64,000 nt of DNA from Hyphomicrobium sp. GTDB taxonomy: Bacteria; Pseudomonadota; Alphaproteobacteria; Rhizobiales; Hyphomicrobiaceae. This document shows, piece by piece, positions 48,394 to 58,203 of this stretch. The stretch lies in NCBI GenBank assembly GCA_016793445.1, contig JAEUME010000018.1, positions 186,001-250,000 on the forward strand, given 5' to 3'. A model generated the notes under the pieces. That model worked only from the letters and a program-made list of their open reading frames with translations. It had not been told where the DNA came from and did no database searches. Position 1 is the first letter of the stretch; every line of letters starts with the position of its first letter. The position numbers were made by a program, and so were the translations under genes.

Positions 48394-48578
48394 CGCCCGC
48401 CGCCATCGGTCTGGCCATCGGGCTCATCGCTGGCGTGTCGAGTTACATGATGCTCGCAAAACTGGCCGAGCGGGTCGATAAGGACGAGACGAAAAAGGTA
48501 CTGAAGATCGTAGGCGTGATGGATCTGGTGCTGTTTCCCCTGGTGGGGCTCCTGATCGGCTCTTACGTCTTCGGATAG
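48390..48578 (+). CDS. 62-residue two-span membrane protein between nuoH and nuoI
   Basis: The gene begins within the nuoH stop codon (ATGA) and ends 13 bases before nuoI. Residues 1-22 ([20 protein letters not shown]) and 42-62 ([20 protein letters not shown]) are hydrophobic; the loop [18 protein letters not shown] is charged, so both termini probably lie on the same side. It is not one of the 14 canonical complex I subunits. Tight coupling to nuoH suggests an accessory or assembly role in complex I, which is inference. Confidence 0.75.
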   Translation: MTPAAIGLAIGLIAGVSSYMMLAKLAERVDKDETKKVLKIVGVMDLVLFPLVGLLIGSYVFG

Positions 48579-48591
48579 AGGCTGAAAGCTC

Positions 48592-49080
48592 ATGAATATC
48601 GCCCAGGGCGTCAAATCGCTGTTTTTATTCGAGTTCGTCTCGGCGTTCTTTTTGACGATGCGCTACTTCTTCGCGCCCAAGAAGACGCTGAATTATCCTT
48701 ATGAAAAGGGACCGCTCTCCCCGCGGTTTCGTGGCGAGCATGCGTTGCGCCGTTACCCGAACGGCGAAGAGCGCTGCATCGCCTGCAAGCTGTGCGAGGC
48801 GATCTGCCCGGCGCAGGCGATCACCATCGAGGCCGGCCCCCGGCGCAACGATGGCACGCGGCGCACCACCCGCTACGACATCGACATGACGAAGTGCATC
48901 TATTGCGGGCTGTGCCAGGAGGCCTGCCCGGTGGACGCCATCGTGGAGGGGCCGAATTTCGAGTTCGCCACCGAGACGCGAGAGGAACTGTTCTACGACA
49001 AGCAGCGGCTGCTGGATAACGGCGATCGCTGGGAACGCGAGATCGCCAAGAACATCGCGCTTGACGCGAAGTACCGGTGA
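48592..49080 (+). CDS. nuoI: NADH-quinone oxidoreductase subunit I (2x[4Fe-4S])
   Basis: A 162-residue ferredoxin-like subunit holding clusters N6a and N6b. The two motifs are [16 protein letters not shown] and [20 protein letters not shown]. The amphipathic N-terminus ([20 protein letters not shown]) lies along the membrane. The start ATG 48592 follows GAGGCTGAAAG. Confidence 0.97.
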   Translation: MNIAQGVKSLFLFEFVSAFFLTMRYFFAPKKTLNYPYEKGPLSPRFRGEHALRRYPNGEERCIACKLCEAICPAQAITIEAGPRRNDGTRRTTRYDIDMTKCIYCGLCQEACPVDAIVEGPNFEFATETREELFYDKQRLLDNGDRWEREIAKNIALDAKYR

Positions 49081-49093
49081 GGCGGCCGACAAC

Positions 49094-49732
49094 ATGACCA
49101 CAGCTTTCTTCTTTTATCTGTTTGCAATCCTTGCGGTCGCCTCGGGCGCGATGGTCGTGTTCGCCAAGAACCCGGTGCACGCCGTTCTGTTTCTCATTCT
49201 CACGTTCTTCAACGCGGCGGGACTGTTCGTGCTGCTTGGCGCGGAGTTCCTCGCTATGCTGCTTGTCGTCGTCTACGTCGGCGCGGTTGCGGTGCTGTTC
49301 CTTTTCGTCGTGATGATGCTCGACGTCGACTTTGCCGAGCTCAAAGCGGGCCTTATCAAAAATGCACCCGTGGGATTGCTGGTAGGGGGCGTGGTTCTGG
49401 CCGAATTGGTTGCGCTCGTCGCGTTCCATGGGATCACGGTCTCGCCGGGACGTGCGGCCGCCGTCGCCACGCCCGAGGGCGTCACCAACACCCAGGCCAT
49501 CGGCCAGCTGCTGTACACGAAGTACGTCTACTTCTTCCAGGGTGCGGGCATGGTGCTGCTGGTGGCCATGATCGGCGCCATCGTGCTGACGCTGCGCCAT
49601 CGCGAGAACGTCAAGCGTCAGTCGGTGGCGGCTCAGGTGGCGCGGGGTCCGGCTACAGGGGTTGAAGTAGTGAAGGTGCCTTCCGGCGGATTCGACATCC
49701 CACCCGCAACCAAACCGGAGGCGGCCGAATGA
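49094..49732 (+). CDS. nuoJ: NADH-quinone oxidoreductase subunit J
   Basis: A 212-residue membrane subunit with five spans. [19 protein letters not shown] and [20 protein letters not shown], with the conserved pi-bulge region of helix 3, are family hallmarks. ATG 49094 has GAGGCGG upstream. The hydrophilic tail after residue 165 is longer than in E. coli. Its stop overlaps the start of the next small gene (ATGA). Confidence 0.95.
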   Translation: MTTAFFFYLFAILAVASGAMVVFAKNPVHAVLFLILTFFNAAGLFVLLGAEFLAMLLVVVYVGAVAVLFLFVVMMLDVDFAELKAGLIKNAPVGLLVGGVVLAELVALVAFHGITVSPGRAAAVATPEGVTNTQAIGQLLYTKYVYFFQGAGMVLLVAMIGAIVLTLRHRENVKRQSVAAQVARGPATGVEVVKVPSGGFDIPPATKPEAAE

Positions 49733-49956
49733 GTAACAAGAACGGGCGCGGTCACGCCGATCACAACGTCACATCGCTGGACGAGGCGCGCCGCCGCGCG
49801 GCCGCGAAGGCGAAGGAGGAAAAGCAGGCGGCACGTGGCGCACGCGCGCCATCGCTGCGCGACTGGGTCATCGGCGGGTTGGTGATCGCGATGGCGCTCG
49901 GCTATTTCGCCTCGCTTCTCATTGGCACATCGAGCGTAAACGGGGCCGCACAATGA
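49729..49956 (+). CDS. 75-residue single-span membrane protein between nuoJ and nuoK
   Basis: A highly charged N-terminus ([20 protein letters not shown]) precedes one membrane helix (about 46-66, [20 protein letters not shown]) and a short polar tail. It overlaps nuoJ by four bases and nuoK by four bases, both as ATGA, so translation of all three is linked. It is not a known complex I subunit. The position suggests a peripheral accessory protein with a cytoplasmic basic helix. Confidence 0.75.
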   Translation: MSNKNGRGHADHNVTSLDEARRRAAAKAKEEKQAARGARAPSLRDWVIGGLVIAMALGYFASLLIGTSSVNGAAQ

Positions 49957-50261
49957 CAATCGGACTTGGACATTACCTGACGGTTGCCGCGTGCCTGTTC
50001 ACGCTCGGCATCTTCGGCATCTTCCTCAACAGGAAGAACGTCATCGTCATTCTGATGTCGGTGGAACTGATGCTGCTCGCCGTCAACATCAACTTTGTGG
50101 CGTTCTCGCATTTCAACGCCGATCTCGTCGGGCAGATCTTCACGCTGTTCATTCTGACGGTCGCGGCGGCGGAAACCGCTATCGGGCTCGCGATCATCGT
50201 CGTCTATTACCGCAACCGCGGCACCATCGCGGTCGAAGACATCAACCAGATGAGGGGCTAG
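49953..50261 (+). CDS. nuoK: NADH-quinone oxidoreductase subunit K
   Basis: A 102-residue, three-span subunit homologous to MrpC. The proton-path glutamates are visible in [20 protein letters not shown] and in [16 protein letters not shown]. It starts inside the stop of the 75-residue gene. A four-helix-bundle cassette separates it from nuoL. Confidence 0.97.
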   Translation: MTIGLGHYLTVAACLFTLGIFGIFLNRKNVIVILMSVELMLLAVNINFVAFSHFNADLVGQIFTLFILTVAAAETAIGLAIIVVYYRNRGTIAVEDINQMRG

Positions 50262-50263
50262 CA

Positions 50264-50298
50264 GGGGGAATAGGGAGTTGAGAATTGGGAGTGGGATC
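50264..50298 (+). repeat. Left boundary repeat of the four-helix-bundle cassette
   Basis: The segment is built from the units TAGGGAGT, AATTGGGAGT and GGGATC. The same units occur in inverted orientation at 50676-50708. GGGAG in this repeat sits seven bases before TTG 50285 and would serve as the ribosome site of the cassette gene. Confidence 0.7.
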
Positions 50299-50668
50299 AA
50301 CGGTTCGGTCATATCAGGACTTGGTGGTCTGGCAGCAGTCGATTGCGCTGGCCGCGGCCTGCTACAAAACAACCAAGTCTTTTCCCGTCTCGGAGATGTA
50401 CGGGTTGACGTCGCAGATACGGCGTGCGGCGGCTTCAATACCGGCCAATATCGCAGAAGGAAATGGTCGGGAGCATACGGGAGCGTATATCAATGCCCTG
50501 CGTATAGCGCAGGGCTCTTTGAAGGAACTCGAAACGCATGTCTTACTGGCCGAAATGGTAGACCTCTTGGACAAAGCCGAAGCCGCACGCTTGATCGAGA
50601 ATTGCGATGGAGTAGGCAGACTGCTTCGCGCGCTGATCAGGGCCTTACAGGAGAAGGACCGCCGATGA
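50285..50668 (+). CDS. Four-helix-bundle protein (23S rRNA intervening-sequence protein family)
   Basis: A 127-residue protein of the TIGR02436/S23 family: [20 protein letters not shown], then [20 protein letters not shown], and the hallmark [11 protein letters not shown]. In other bacteria such proteins are encoded within 23S rRNA intervening sequences, and the Avd protein of diversity-generating retroelements shares the fold; the function is unclear, perhaps RNA or DNA binding. Here it sits between nuoK and nuoL with inverted ACTCCCT-rich repeats on both sides. The start is TTG 50285 (GGGAG upstream) or GTG 50291. Confidence 0.87.
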   Translation: MGVGSTVRSYQDLVVWQQSIALAAACYKTTKSFPVSEMYGLTSQIRRAAASIPANIAEGNGREHTGAYINALRIAQGSLKELETHVLLAEMVDLLDKAEAARLIENCDGVGRLLRALIRALQEKDRR

Positions 50669-50675
50669 CACGACA

Positions 50676-50708
50676 GATCCTACTCCCTACTCCCTACTCC
50701 CAATTCCC
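50676..50708 (-). repeat. Right boundary repeat of the four-helix-bundle cassette
   Basis: CTACTCC repeated three times, then CAATTCCC: on the minus strand it reads GGGAATTGGGAGTAGGGAGT and then AGGGAGTAGGATC, matching the units of the left boundary in inverted order. The nuoL start codon follows 12 bases later. Confidence 0.7.
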
Positions 50709-50720
50709 AGGGAACGAGCC

Positions 50721-52673
50721 ATGATCTACACAGCCATCGTTCTGCTGCCGCTCGCCGGCGCGCTCATCGCCGGGCTGTTTGGCCGTATCATAGGCGACAG
50801 GCCGAGCGAGATTATTACCACGCTTTTTCTAGGCATTGCCGCGCTGCTTTCGTGGATCGCGTTCGTGGATGTCGGCTTTGCACACACCACGCAGAAGATT
50901 CAACTGCTGCGTTGGGTCACGTCGGGCGAGCTCGATACGGCCTGGTCGATCCGGGTGGATACTCTGACGGCCGTGATGCTTGTCGTCGTAACGACAGTGT
51001 CCTCGCTCGTGCATCTCTACTCCATCGGCTACATGCACGAGGATGACTCGCGGCCCCGCTTCTTTGCCTATTTGTCGCTGTTCACCTTCGCCATGCTCGC
51101 GCTGGTAACGTCCGACAACCTGCTGCAGATGTTCTTCGGCTGGGAGGGTGTGGGTCTCGCCTCCTATCTGCTCATCGGCTTCTGGTATAAGAAGCCCGAA
51201 GCCAATGCGGCGGCCATCAAGGCCTTTGTCGTGAACCGCGTGGGAGACTTCGGCTTCGCGCTCGGTATCTTCGGGCTGTTTTACGTCTTCAAGTCGATCA
51301 ACCTCGACACGATCTTCGCCGCGACGGAGGCGACGGCCGGCCAGACGTTCATGTTTGCAGGCTACGAGGTCGACATTCTGACCACGCTTGCGTTGTTGCT
51401 GTTCATGGGTGCCATGGGCAAGTCGGCGCAGTTTCTGCTGCACACCTGGCTGCCGGACGCCATGGAGGGCCCAACGCCTGTTTCCGCGCTCATCCACGCC
51501 GCGACCATGGTGACCGCGGGCGTCTTCATGGTGGCGCGCCTGTCGCCCATCTTCGAATACGCCCCCGAGGCATTGAAGTTCGTGACGCTGATCGGATCGA
51601 TCACGGCATTCTTCGCCGCAACCGTCGGCCTTGTGCAAAACGACATCAAACGCGTTATCGCCTATTCGACCTGTTCGCAGCTTGGCTACATGTTTGTGGC
51701 GTGCGGCGTTGGCGCGTATGGCGCGGGCATCTTCCATCTCTTTACGCACGCTTTCTTCAAGGCGTTGCTGTTCTTGGGTGCGGGCTCGGTCATTCACGCC
51801 ATGCACCACGAGCAGGATATGCGCGCCATGGGGGGGCTGAAAGCCAAGATCCCGCTCACCTGGGGCGCGATGCTGATCGGCACGCTGGCGCTCACGGGCG
51901 TCGGCATCCCGCACCTGTTCGGTTTTGCGGGCTTCCACTCCAAGGACGCGATCATCGAGGCCGCCTATGCGGCGCACACGCCCAGCAACTATGCCTTCTG
52001 GCTGCTGGTCATCGCGGCGTTCATGACTTCGTTCTATTCCTGGCGGCTGATGTTCATGACGTTCCACGGCACCACGCGCGCCGACCATCATACCTATGAT
52101 CATGCGCATGAGAGCCCCAACACGATGCTGATCCCGCTGGCGGTCCTGTCGCTAGGCGCGGTGCTGGCGGGTGTGGTCTTTGCGTCCTACTTCATCGGGC
52201 ACGAGGAAAGCGCGTTCTGGGGCGCCGCGATCCGCAAGGGTGAGCACAACCACATCCTGCACGCCATGCATGACATCCCATCGTGGGTCGGCTTTGCGCC
52301 GTTCCTCGCCATGCTGTCGGGCTTCGCGTTGGCTTACCTCTACTATATCGCCGTACCGTCTCTCCCGGCGGCAACGGCCAAGGCGTTCCGCCCGGTGTAC
52401 CTCTTCCTGCTCAACAAGTGGTACTTCGATGAGCTCTACAACCTCATCTTCGTCAAGCCGGCGTTCGCCCTGGGCCGTTTGTTCTGGAAAGGGGGCGATG
52501 GCGCGATCATCGACGGGGCCATCGACGGCACGGCCGCAAGCGTCGGCCGCGTGACAAGCCGCATCGTCAAGCTGCAGACGGGCTACGTCTACCACTATGC
52601 CTTCGCGATGCTGATCGGGCTGGCGCTGCTGCTCAGCTACTTCACCTACGTCAACGGCGGGTTCGTGCGATGA
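50721..52673 (+). CDS. nuoL: NADH-quinone oxidoreductase subunit L
   Basis: The 650-residue distal antiporter-like subunit has about 16 spans. Key features are [20 protein letters not shown], the lysine-bearing [20 protein letters not shown], and [20 protein letters not shown]. The C-terminal amphipathic lateral helix and anchor end at [10 protein letters not shown]. It overlaps nuoM by four bases (ATGA). Confidence 0.97.
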   Translation: MIYTAIVLLPLAGALIAGLFGRIIGDRPSEIITTLFLGIAALLSWIAFVDVGFAHTTQKIQLLRWVTSGELDTAWSIRVDTLTAVMLVVVTTVSSLVHLYSIGYMHEDDSRPRFFAYLSLFTFAMLALVTSDNLLQMFFGWEGVGLASYLLIGFWYKKPEANAAAIKAFVVNRVGDFGFALGIFGLFYVFKSINLDTIFAATEATAGQTFMFAGYEVDILTTLALLLFMGAMGKSAQFLLHTWLPDAMEGPTPVSALIHAATMVTAGVFMVARLSPIFEYAPEALKFVTLIGSITAFFAATVGLVQNDIKRVIAYSTCSQLGYMFVACGVGAYGAGIFHLFTHAFFKALLFLGAGSVIHAMHHEQDMRAMGGLKAKIPLTWGAMLIGTLALTGVGIPHLFGFAGFHSKDAIIEAAYAAHTPSNYAFWLLVIAAFMTSFYSWRLMFMTFHGTTRADHHTYDHAHESPNTMLIPLAVLSLGAVLAGVVFASYFIGHEESAFWGAAIRKGEHNHILHAMHDIPSWVGFAPFLAMLSGFALAYLYYIAVPSLPAATAKAFRPVYLFLLNKWYFDELYNLIFVKPAFALGRLFWKGGDGAIIDGAIDGTAASVGRVTSRIVKLQTGYVYHYAFAMLIGLALLLSYFTYVNGGFVR

Positions 52674-54157
52674 GCAACATCCTTTCCATCGTGACTTTCC
52701 TGCCCTTGGCGGGCGCGATCATCATCGCCTTCCTCAACAGCGAGGCGAAAGGGAACGCGCGCTGGGTGGCTCTGTGGACGACGATCCTCACCTTTGCCAT
52801 CTCGCTGCTCATCTGGATCAATTTCGACAAGACCAACCCGGGCTTCCAGTTCGTGGAAGATTACGCCTGGATCGGTGGCTTGAAATACAAGATGGGCGTC
52901 GACGGCATCTCGATGCTGTTCGTGATCCTCACGACGTTCCTCATGCCGTTGTGCATCCTTGCCTCCTGGGAGAGCGTGCAGGACCGCGTCAAGGAATACA
53001 TGATCGCCTTCCTGGTGCTCGAAACGCTGATGCTCGGCGTGTTCTGTGCACTCGATCTGGTGCTCTTCTACCTGTTCTTCGAGGGCGGCCTGATCCCGAT
53101 GTTCCTCATCATCGGCGTGTGGGGCGGCAAGCGGCGCGTTTATGCCTCGTTTAAGTTCTTCCTCTACACGCTGCTGGGCTCGGTGCTGATGCTGCTTGCC
53201 ATGATGGCGATGTACTGGCACGCGGGCACGACCGACATCCCGACGCTGCTGACGACCAAGTTCCCGGCCGACATGCAGTGGTGGCTGTGGCTGGCGTTCT
53301 TCGCTTCCTTCGCGGTCAAGATGCCGATGTGGCCCGTTCACACGTGGCTGCCGGACGCTCACGTCGAGGCTCCGACCGCAGGCTCGGTGATCCTGGCTGG
53401 CATCTTGTTGAAGATGGGCGGATACGGCTTTTTGCGCTTCTCCTTGCCGATGTTCCCCATTGCATCCGAGCAGCTCGCGCCGCTCGTCTTTTCACTGTCC
53501 ATCATTGCCATCGTCTACACCTCGCTCGTTGCGCTGGTGCAGGAAGACATGAAGAAGTTGATCGCCTATTCCTCGGTCGCCCACATGGGCTACGTGACGA
53601 TGGGCATCTTCACGGCCTCCCAGCAGGGCATCGACGGCGCCATCTTCCAAATGCTGTCGCACGGCATCGTCTCGGCCGCCTTGTTCCTGTGCGTCGGCGT
53701 CATCTACGACCGCACGCACACGCGCGAGATCGCGGCCTATGGCGGGCTCGTGGAGCGCATGCCGAAGTATGCGGTCGCGTTCATGGTGTTCACCATGGCC
53801 AACGTCGGCCTGCCTGGCACCAGCGGCTTCATCGGCGAATTCCTCACCCTGCTGGCGGCCTTCAAGGCCAACACCTGGGTCGCGATCCTGGCGACGACGG
53901 GCGTGATCCTGTCGGCGGCTTACGCGCTTTATCTCTACCGCCGCGTGATCTTCGGGGTGCTGGAGAAGCCCAAGCTGAAGGCGCTGCTCGATCTATCGCC
54001 GCGCGAGGTTGCGATTCTCGCCCCGCTCGTGCTGCTCACGATCTACTATGGGTTCTATCCGGCGCCCGTGCTTGACGTGACCGGCGCTTCCGTCAAGAAC
54101 CTCGTCGCCAACTACGAGGCCGCGCTGAAGCCGGCGGCCGCCATGCTCGGCCAATAA
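52670..54157 (+). CDS. nuoM: NADH-quinone oxidoreductase subunit M
   Basis: A 495-residue antiporter-like subunit with about 14 spans. Conserved elements are the proton-channel Glu in [40 protein letters not shown] and [20 protein letters not shown]. It starts inside the nuoL stop and is 12 bases from nuoN. Confidence 0.97.
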   Translation: MSNILSIVTFLPLAGAIIIAFLNSEAKGNARWVALWTTILTFAISLLIWINFDKTNPGFQFVEDYAWIGGLKYKMGVDGISMLFVILTTFLMPLCILASWESVQDRVKEYMIAFLVLETLMLGVFCALDLVLFYLFFEGGLIPMFLIIGVWGGKRRVYASFKFFLYTLLGSVLMLLAMMAMYWHAGTTDIPTLLTTKFPADMQWWLWLAFFASFAVKMPMWPVHTWLPDAHVEAPTAGSVILAGILLKMGGYGFLRFSLPMFPIASEQLAPLVFSLSIIAIVYTSLVALVQEDMKKLIAYSSVAHMGYVTMGIFTASQQGIDGAIFQMLSHGIVSAALFLCVGVIYDRTHTREIAAYGGLVERMPKYAVAFMVFTMANVGLPGTSGFIGEFLTLLAAFKANTWVAILATTGVILSAAYALYLYRRVIFGVLEKPKLKALLDLSPREVAILAPLVLLTIYYGFYPAPVLDVTGASVKNLVANYEAALKPAAAMLGQ

Positions 54158-54169
54158 GGGACGATTTCG

Positions 54170-55630
54170 ATGGACCTCATTTCTCTCGCCCCGGTTTATC
54201 CCGAGCTGATGGTCGCCCTGGGCGCCATCGCGTTGCTCATGCTGGGCGCGTTCATGCGCGATGGAGAGGCCGCAGGCCGCACCGTGGCATGGCTGGCGCT
54301 TGCCGTGATCGCCGCCGCCTTCGTGCTCGTGCTTAATCAGACGGGCGCAAGGGAAGTGCTTTTCGATGGCGCGTTCGTCAACGACGGTGTGACGCGGTTC
54401 CTTAAGTTGCTCATATTGATGGGGTCGGGTCTTGCGCTGCTGCTGACGTTTAACGACTTTGCTCGCGCCAAAATCCTGTTCTTCGAATATCCGGTGCTGC
54501 TGCTCATCGCCACGCTCGGAATGCTGATGATGGTGTCGGCAAACGACCTCATTGCGCTCTATCTGGGGCTAGAGTTGCAAAGTCTGGCGCTCTATGTCGT
54601 CGCCGCCTTCAAGCGTGATGACGTGCGCTCCAGCGAGGCGGGCCTCAAGTATTTCGTGCTCGGCGCGCTGTCCTCGGGCATGCTGCTCTATGGCGCCTCG
54701 CTGCTGTACGGGATCACAGGCTCGACGGGGTATGCGCAGATCGCCGCCGCGGCGCAGGCCGAAGGCATGGCGCAGAACCTCGGGCTGACCGCGGGTCTCG
54801 TGTTCGTGCTCGTTGGCCTCGCCTTCAAGGTCTCGGCGGTGCCCTTCCACATGTGGACGCCCGACGTCTATGAGGGTGCGCCGACGCCGGTGACGACGTT
54901 CTTCGCCGCCGCGCCAAAGGTTGCCGCCATGGCGCTGCTGATCCGCTTTACGCAAGCGGCCTTGCCGTCCGTCGCGCTTCAGTGGCAGCAGATCATCATC
55001 TTCCTGTCCATTGCCTCGATGGTGCTTGGCGCGTTTGCGGCAATCGGCCAGACCAACATCAAGAGGCTGCTTGCGTACTCGTCCATCGGCCATGTCGGTT
55101 TCGCGCTCATCGGGCTTGCGGCCAACAATGCGGAAGGCACTGCGGGCGTGCTGATTTATCTGGCGATCTACGTGTTCATGACGCTAGGCGCTTTCGCCTG
55201 CGTGCTCGCCATGCGCCGGAACGCTCAGAATGTCGAGGAGATCTCGGAGCTGGCAGGTCTTGCAAAGACCGATTTGCGGCTGGCCAGCGTCTTCGCGGTC
55301 CTGATGTTCTCACTGGCGGGCATTCCCCCGCTCGCGGGCTTCTGGGCCAAGTGGTACGCCTTTCTGCCGGCCATCAAGGCGGGCCTCTATCCGCTCGCCA
55401 TCATCGGTGTCGTCACCAGTGTCATTGGCGCTTTCTACTATTTGCGGATCGTGAAGATCATGTTCTTCGACGAGGCCGCGGCACCCTTTGAGCCGGTAGA
55501 AGGCAAAGTGCTGCTCGTCATGAGTCTTGCAGCGATCTTCGTCGTCGGGTTTGTGCTACCCTTCATCGGAGGCACGGTCTTCGACGCAGCGACCGCTGCG
55601 GCGTCCGCTCTGGTTGGTTCTGGTCCCTGA
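54170..55630 (+). CDS. nuoN: NADH-quinone oxidoreductase subunit N
   Basis: A 486-residue antiporter-like subunit with 14 spans, the last canonical nuo gene here. LIALYLGLELQSLALYVVAA, KVSAVPFHMWTPDVYEGAPT and TNIKRLLAYSSIGHVGFALI are the family signatures. birA starts eight bases after its stop, so the operon continues into the downstream housekeeping genes. Confidence 0.97.
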   Translation: MDLISLAPVYPELMVALGAIALLMLGAFMRDGEAAGRTVAWLALAVIAAAFVLVLNQTGAREVLFDGAFVNDGVTRFLKLLILMGSGLALLLTFNDFARAKILFFEYPVLLLIATLGMLMMVSANDLIALYLGLELQSLALYVVAAFKRDDVRSSEAGLKYFVLGALSSGMLLYGASLLYGITGSTGYAQIAAAAQAEGMAQNLGLTAGLVFVLVGLAFKVSAVPFHMWTPDVYEGAPTPVTTFFAAAPKVAAMALLIRFTQAALPSVALQWQQIIIFLSIASMVLGAFAAIGQTNIKRLLAYSSIGHVGFALIGLAANNAEGTAGVLIYLAIYVFMTLGAFACVLAMRRNAQNVEEISELAGLAKTDLRLASVFAVLMFSLAGIPPLAGFWAKWYAFLPAIKAGLYPLAIIGVVTSVIGAFYYLRIVKIMFFDEAAAPFEPVEGKVLLVMSLAAIFVVGFVLPFIGGTVFDAATAAASALVGSGP

Positions 55631-55638
55631 AGAAAGAG

Positions 55639-56415
55639 GTGCCTGTGGAGCGCACGCCGGCGGTTCCGCACAGGATCATTCGACTGTCCGAGACGGGTTC
55701 GACCAATAAGGATGCAATGCGGCTCGCCTTGAACGGCGAGCCGTTGCCGCTTTGGGTGGTCGCGGAGCGGCAGACCGAAGGGCGCGGCCGGGTGGGTCGC
55801 ACGTGGGTATCGTCTGCGGGAAATCTTCACGCGAGCCTGGCATTCCGTTCCCTCGCGCCACCGGCTTCGGCCGGACAGATCGCGCTCGTGGCAGGCGTGG
55901 CGCTTTTTGAGGCAGTCGCGGCGGTAACCAATTTGGGCGGGCGGCTGCGCCTGAAATGGCCGAACGATCTCATGATCGGCGATGCCAAGGCTGGCGGAAT
56001 CCTGGTGGAAAGTACATTGGTTCCCGCAGGCGATCTCATCGTCGTCGCCGGCTTTGGGCTGAACATTGCAAGTGCTCCCGCATTGGACCGTCCGGTCACG
56101 GCGCTTACGCTTGAAATGCAGGACGCGAATGCGGAAATGATCCTTGCGGCGCTGACGGATAGCTGTCACAGGTGGCTTCAATTGTGGGATGAGGGGCGTG
56201 CGTTTTCTGCCATCCGGGAGAGCTGGCTGACGCGCGCCGGGCCGCTTGGACAATCCATTACAATTACCGCCGGCACCCAAACGCTGTCGGGCGTGTACCG
56301 AGGATTGAATGATGAAGGAGCCTTGCTCGCCGATGTTGCAGGCAGGCTCGAAACGTTCAATTTTGGAGATGTCACCCTGGCCGGGTCAATGCCAAGTAGA
56401 CCGAAGGAACGATGA
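55639..56415 (+). CDS. birA: Biotin--[acetyl-CoA-carboxylase] ligase
   Basis: This 258-residue monofunctional BirA without the N-terminal DNA-binding domain of the E. coli repressor-ligase activates biotin to biotinyl-AMP and attaches it to AccB. SETGSTNKDAMRLA and ERQTEGRGRVGRTWVS (the biotin-AMP loop GRGRxGR) are clear, followed by LRLKWPNDLMIGDAKAGGIL. The start is GTG 55639 or GTG 55645, the latter with GAGG five bases upstream. It is coupled to rnj by ATGA. The nuoN-birA-rnj order is a known alphaproteobacterial linkage. Confidence 0.95.
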   Translation: MPVERTPAVPHRIIRLSETGSTNKDAMRLALNGEPLPLWVVAERQTEGRGRVGRTWVSSAGNLHASLAFRSLAPPASAGQIALVAGVALFEAVAAVTNLGGRLRLKWPNDLMIGDAKAGGILVESTLVPAGDLIVVAGFGLNIASAPALDRPVTALTLEMQDANAEMILAALTDSCHRWLQLWDEGRAFSAIRESWLTRAGPLGQSITITAGTQTLSGVYRGLNDEGALLADVAGRLETFNFGDVTLAGSMPSRPKER

Positions 56416-58142
56416 CGTCAAAGAAGAAGAACAAGAGTTCGGCTGCAGGGCGGCAACCAGGACTTAGCGGCAGCGACGAGCTGGTGTTCATGGCGCTGGG
56501 CGGGCTCGGCGAGATCGGCATGAACGTCTACCTGTACGGCTTTGGCCCGCCAGAGGCGCGTCAATGGCTGATGGTGGATCTCGGCATCACATTCCCGGGC
56601 GAGGGTGAGCCCGGCGCGGATGTCGTGCTGCCCGATCTGCGCTTCATCACGTCCGAGCGCCAATCACTCGCCGGGCTCGTTCTGACGCACGCGCATGAAG
56701 ACCATATCGGCGCCGTCTTGGAACTGTGGCCCCAGCTTAACTGCCCGATCTACGCTACCGCGTTTACCGCGGGGATGGTTCGCTCCAAGCTCGCCGAATA
56801 CGGCCGCAAGGGCGCCTTGCCGATCAAAATCGTGCCGCTGGGCGGGCGCGTGAACGCCGGTCCCTTCGACGTGGAGTTCGTCACCCTGGCCCACTCGATC
56901 CCCGAGCCCAGCGGTCTCGCCATCCGCACGCCCGCCGGGCTCGTTTTTCACACGGGCGATTGGAAGCTCGATACGACGCCGCTTGTCGGCGCACCGCCCG
57001 ATGAAGCCAAGCTCAAGGCGCTGGGCGAGGAGGGCGTGCTGGCGCTCGTGTGCGACAGCACGAACGCTTTGCGGGAAGGCCGCTCTCCGTCCGAGACCGA
57101 TGTCGCCAAGTCACTCGCGACCATCATCCGCAGCGCGCCGCGCCGTGTCGCCATCACGACGTTCGCCTCCAACGTTGCGCGCATCAAGGCAATCGCAGAT
57201 GCCGCTCACTCGGCCGACCGCCGGCTGGTCGTGGCGGGACGTGCCCTGCACCGCGTCATTTCGGTCGCCATCGACACCGGCTATCTGCACGAAGGCTTCT
57301 CGTACCTCGATCAGCAGCATTTCCGGGAGTTGGGGTCCCACGAGGCCGTCATCCTGTGCACGGGCAGTCAGGGTGAACCGCGCGCAGCCATGGCGCGCGT
57401 GGCCGAAGGCGAGCATCCAGACATTGTGCTCGACAAAGGTGACATGGCGATCTTTTCTTCGCGGACCATTCCCGGCAACGAGAAGCTGGTGGGCAGGGTA
57501 CAGAACAATCTGGCACGGCGCGGCGTTGACATCATCACGGATGCGGAAGCGCTCGTGCACGTTACCGGCCATCCGCGCCGTGATGAACTGCGCGACATGT
57601 ACAGGTGGCTGAAGCCGCAGATGTGCGTGCCCATGCATGGCGAGGCGCGCCACCTCAAAGCCCACGCGGAGCTTGCGGGCGCCATGGGCGTCAAGAACGC
57701 CTTCACCCTGATCGACGGCGAGATGTTGAAAATCTGGCCCGCGCCAACGGGTCTTATCGACGAGGCGCCCGTTGGCCGCCTGTATCGTGACGGCCATCTC
57801 ATTGTACCCGATGCGGACGGTCCGGTACGCGCGCGCCGCAAGCTGTCATTCGCCGGTATCGCGGTGGTGGCTATGACGATGTCGCGGCGCGGCGACATTC
57901 TGTGCGAGCCTCAGGTTGCCCTCGACGGCATTCCGGCGGCGGCCGCCGATGGCGAGCCCATGACGGACGTGGTCCTCGACGCCATTGACGGCACTCTGCG
58001 CTCCATCCCGCCCAAGCGGCGCACAGACATTGAAATGGTGCGCGAGGCCGTGTTCCGGTCCGTGCGCGCCGCCATTAACGAAGCCTGGGGCAAAAAACCC
58101 ATTGTCAAAGTGCTGATCTCGATAGTGGACGCGCCCCGCTGA
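56412..58142 (+). CDS. rnj: Ribonuclease J
   Basis: A 576-residue metallo-beta-lactamase/beta-CASP RNase with endonuclease and 5'-3' exonuclease activity in RNA processing. Zn ligands are HAHEDH at 93-98 and His in LAHSIPEPS. The beta-CASP motifs include TTFASNVARI, CTGSQGEPRAAMARVAEGEH and VTGHPRRDEL. A lysine- and serine-rich N-terminus precedes the catalytic part. It begins inside the birA stop. Confidence 0.96.
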   Translation: MTSKKKNKSSAAGRQPGLSGSDELVFMALGGLGEIGMNVYLYGFGPPEARQWLMVDLGITFPGEGEPGADVVLPDLRFITSERQSLAGLVLTHAHEDHIGAVLELWPQLNCPIYATAFTAGMVRSKLAEYGRKGALPIKIVPLGGRVNAGPFDVEFVTLAHSIPEPSGLAIRTPAGLVFHTGDWKLDTTPLVGAPPDEAKLKALGEEGVLALVCDSTNALREGRSPSETDVAKSLATIIRSAPRRVAITTFASNVARIKAIADAAHSADRRLVVAGRALHRVISVAIDTGYLHEGFSYLDQQHFRELGSHEAVILCTGSQGEPRAAMARVAEGEHPDIVLDKGDMAIFSSRTIPGNEKLVGRVQNNLARRGVDIITDAEALVHVTGHPRRDELRDMYRWLKPQMCVPMHGEARHLKAHAELAGAMGVKNAFTLIDGEMLKIWPAPTGLIDEAPVGRLYRDGHLIVPDADGPVRARRKLSFAGIAVVAMTMSRRGDILCEPQVALDGIPAAAADGEPMTDVVLDAIDGTLRSIPPKRRTDIEMVREAVFRSVRAAINEAWGKKPIVKVLISIVDAPR

Positions 58143-58203
58143 CCGCCTCTATAAGGCGGCCAGAACAGCAACGGTTTCACAGCGCGGCAAGGAGATATTG
58201 TAG

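Noticed and set aside
50262..50720. Possible rRNA intervening sequence context for the IVP-family gene
   Set aside because: There is no 23S rRNA sequence near it; both flanks are protein-coding nuo genes.
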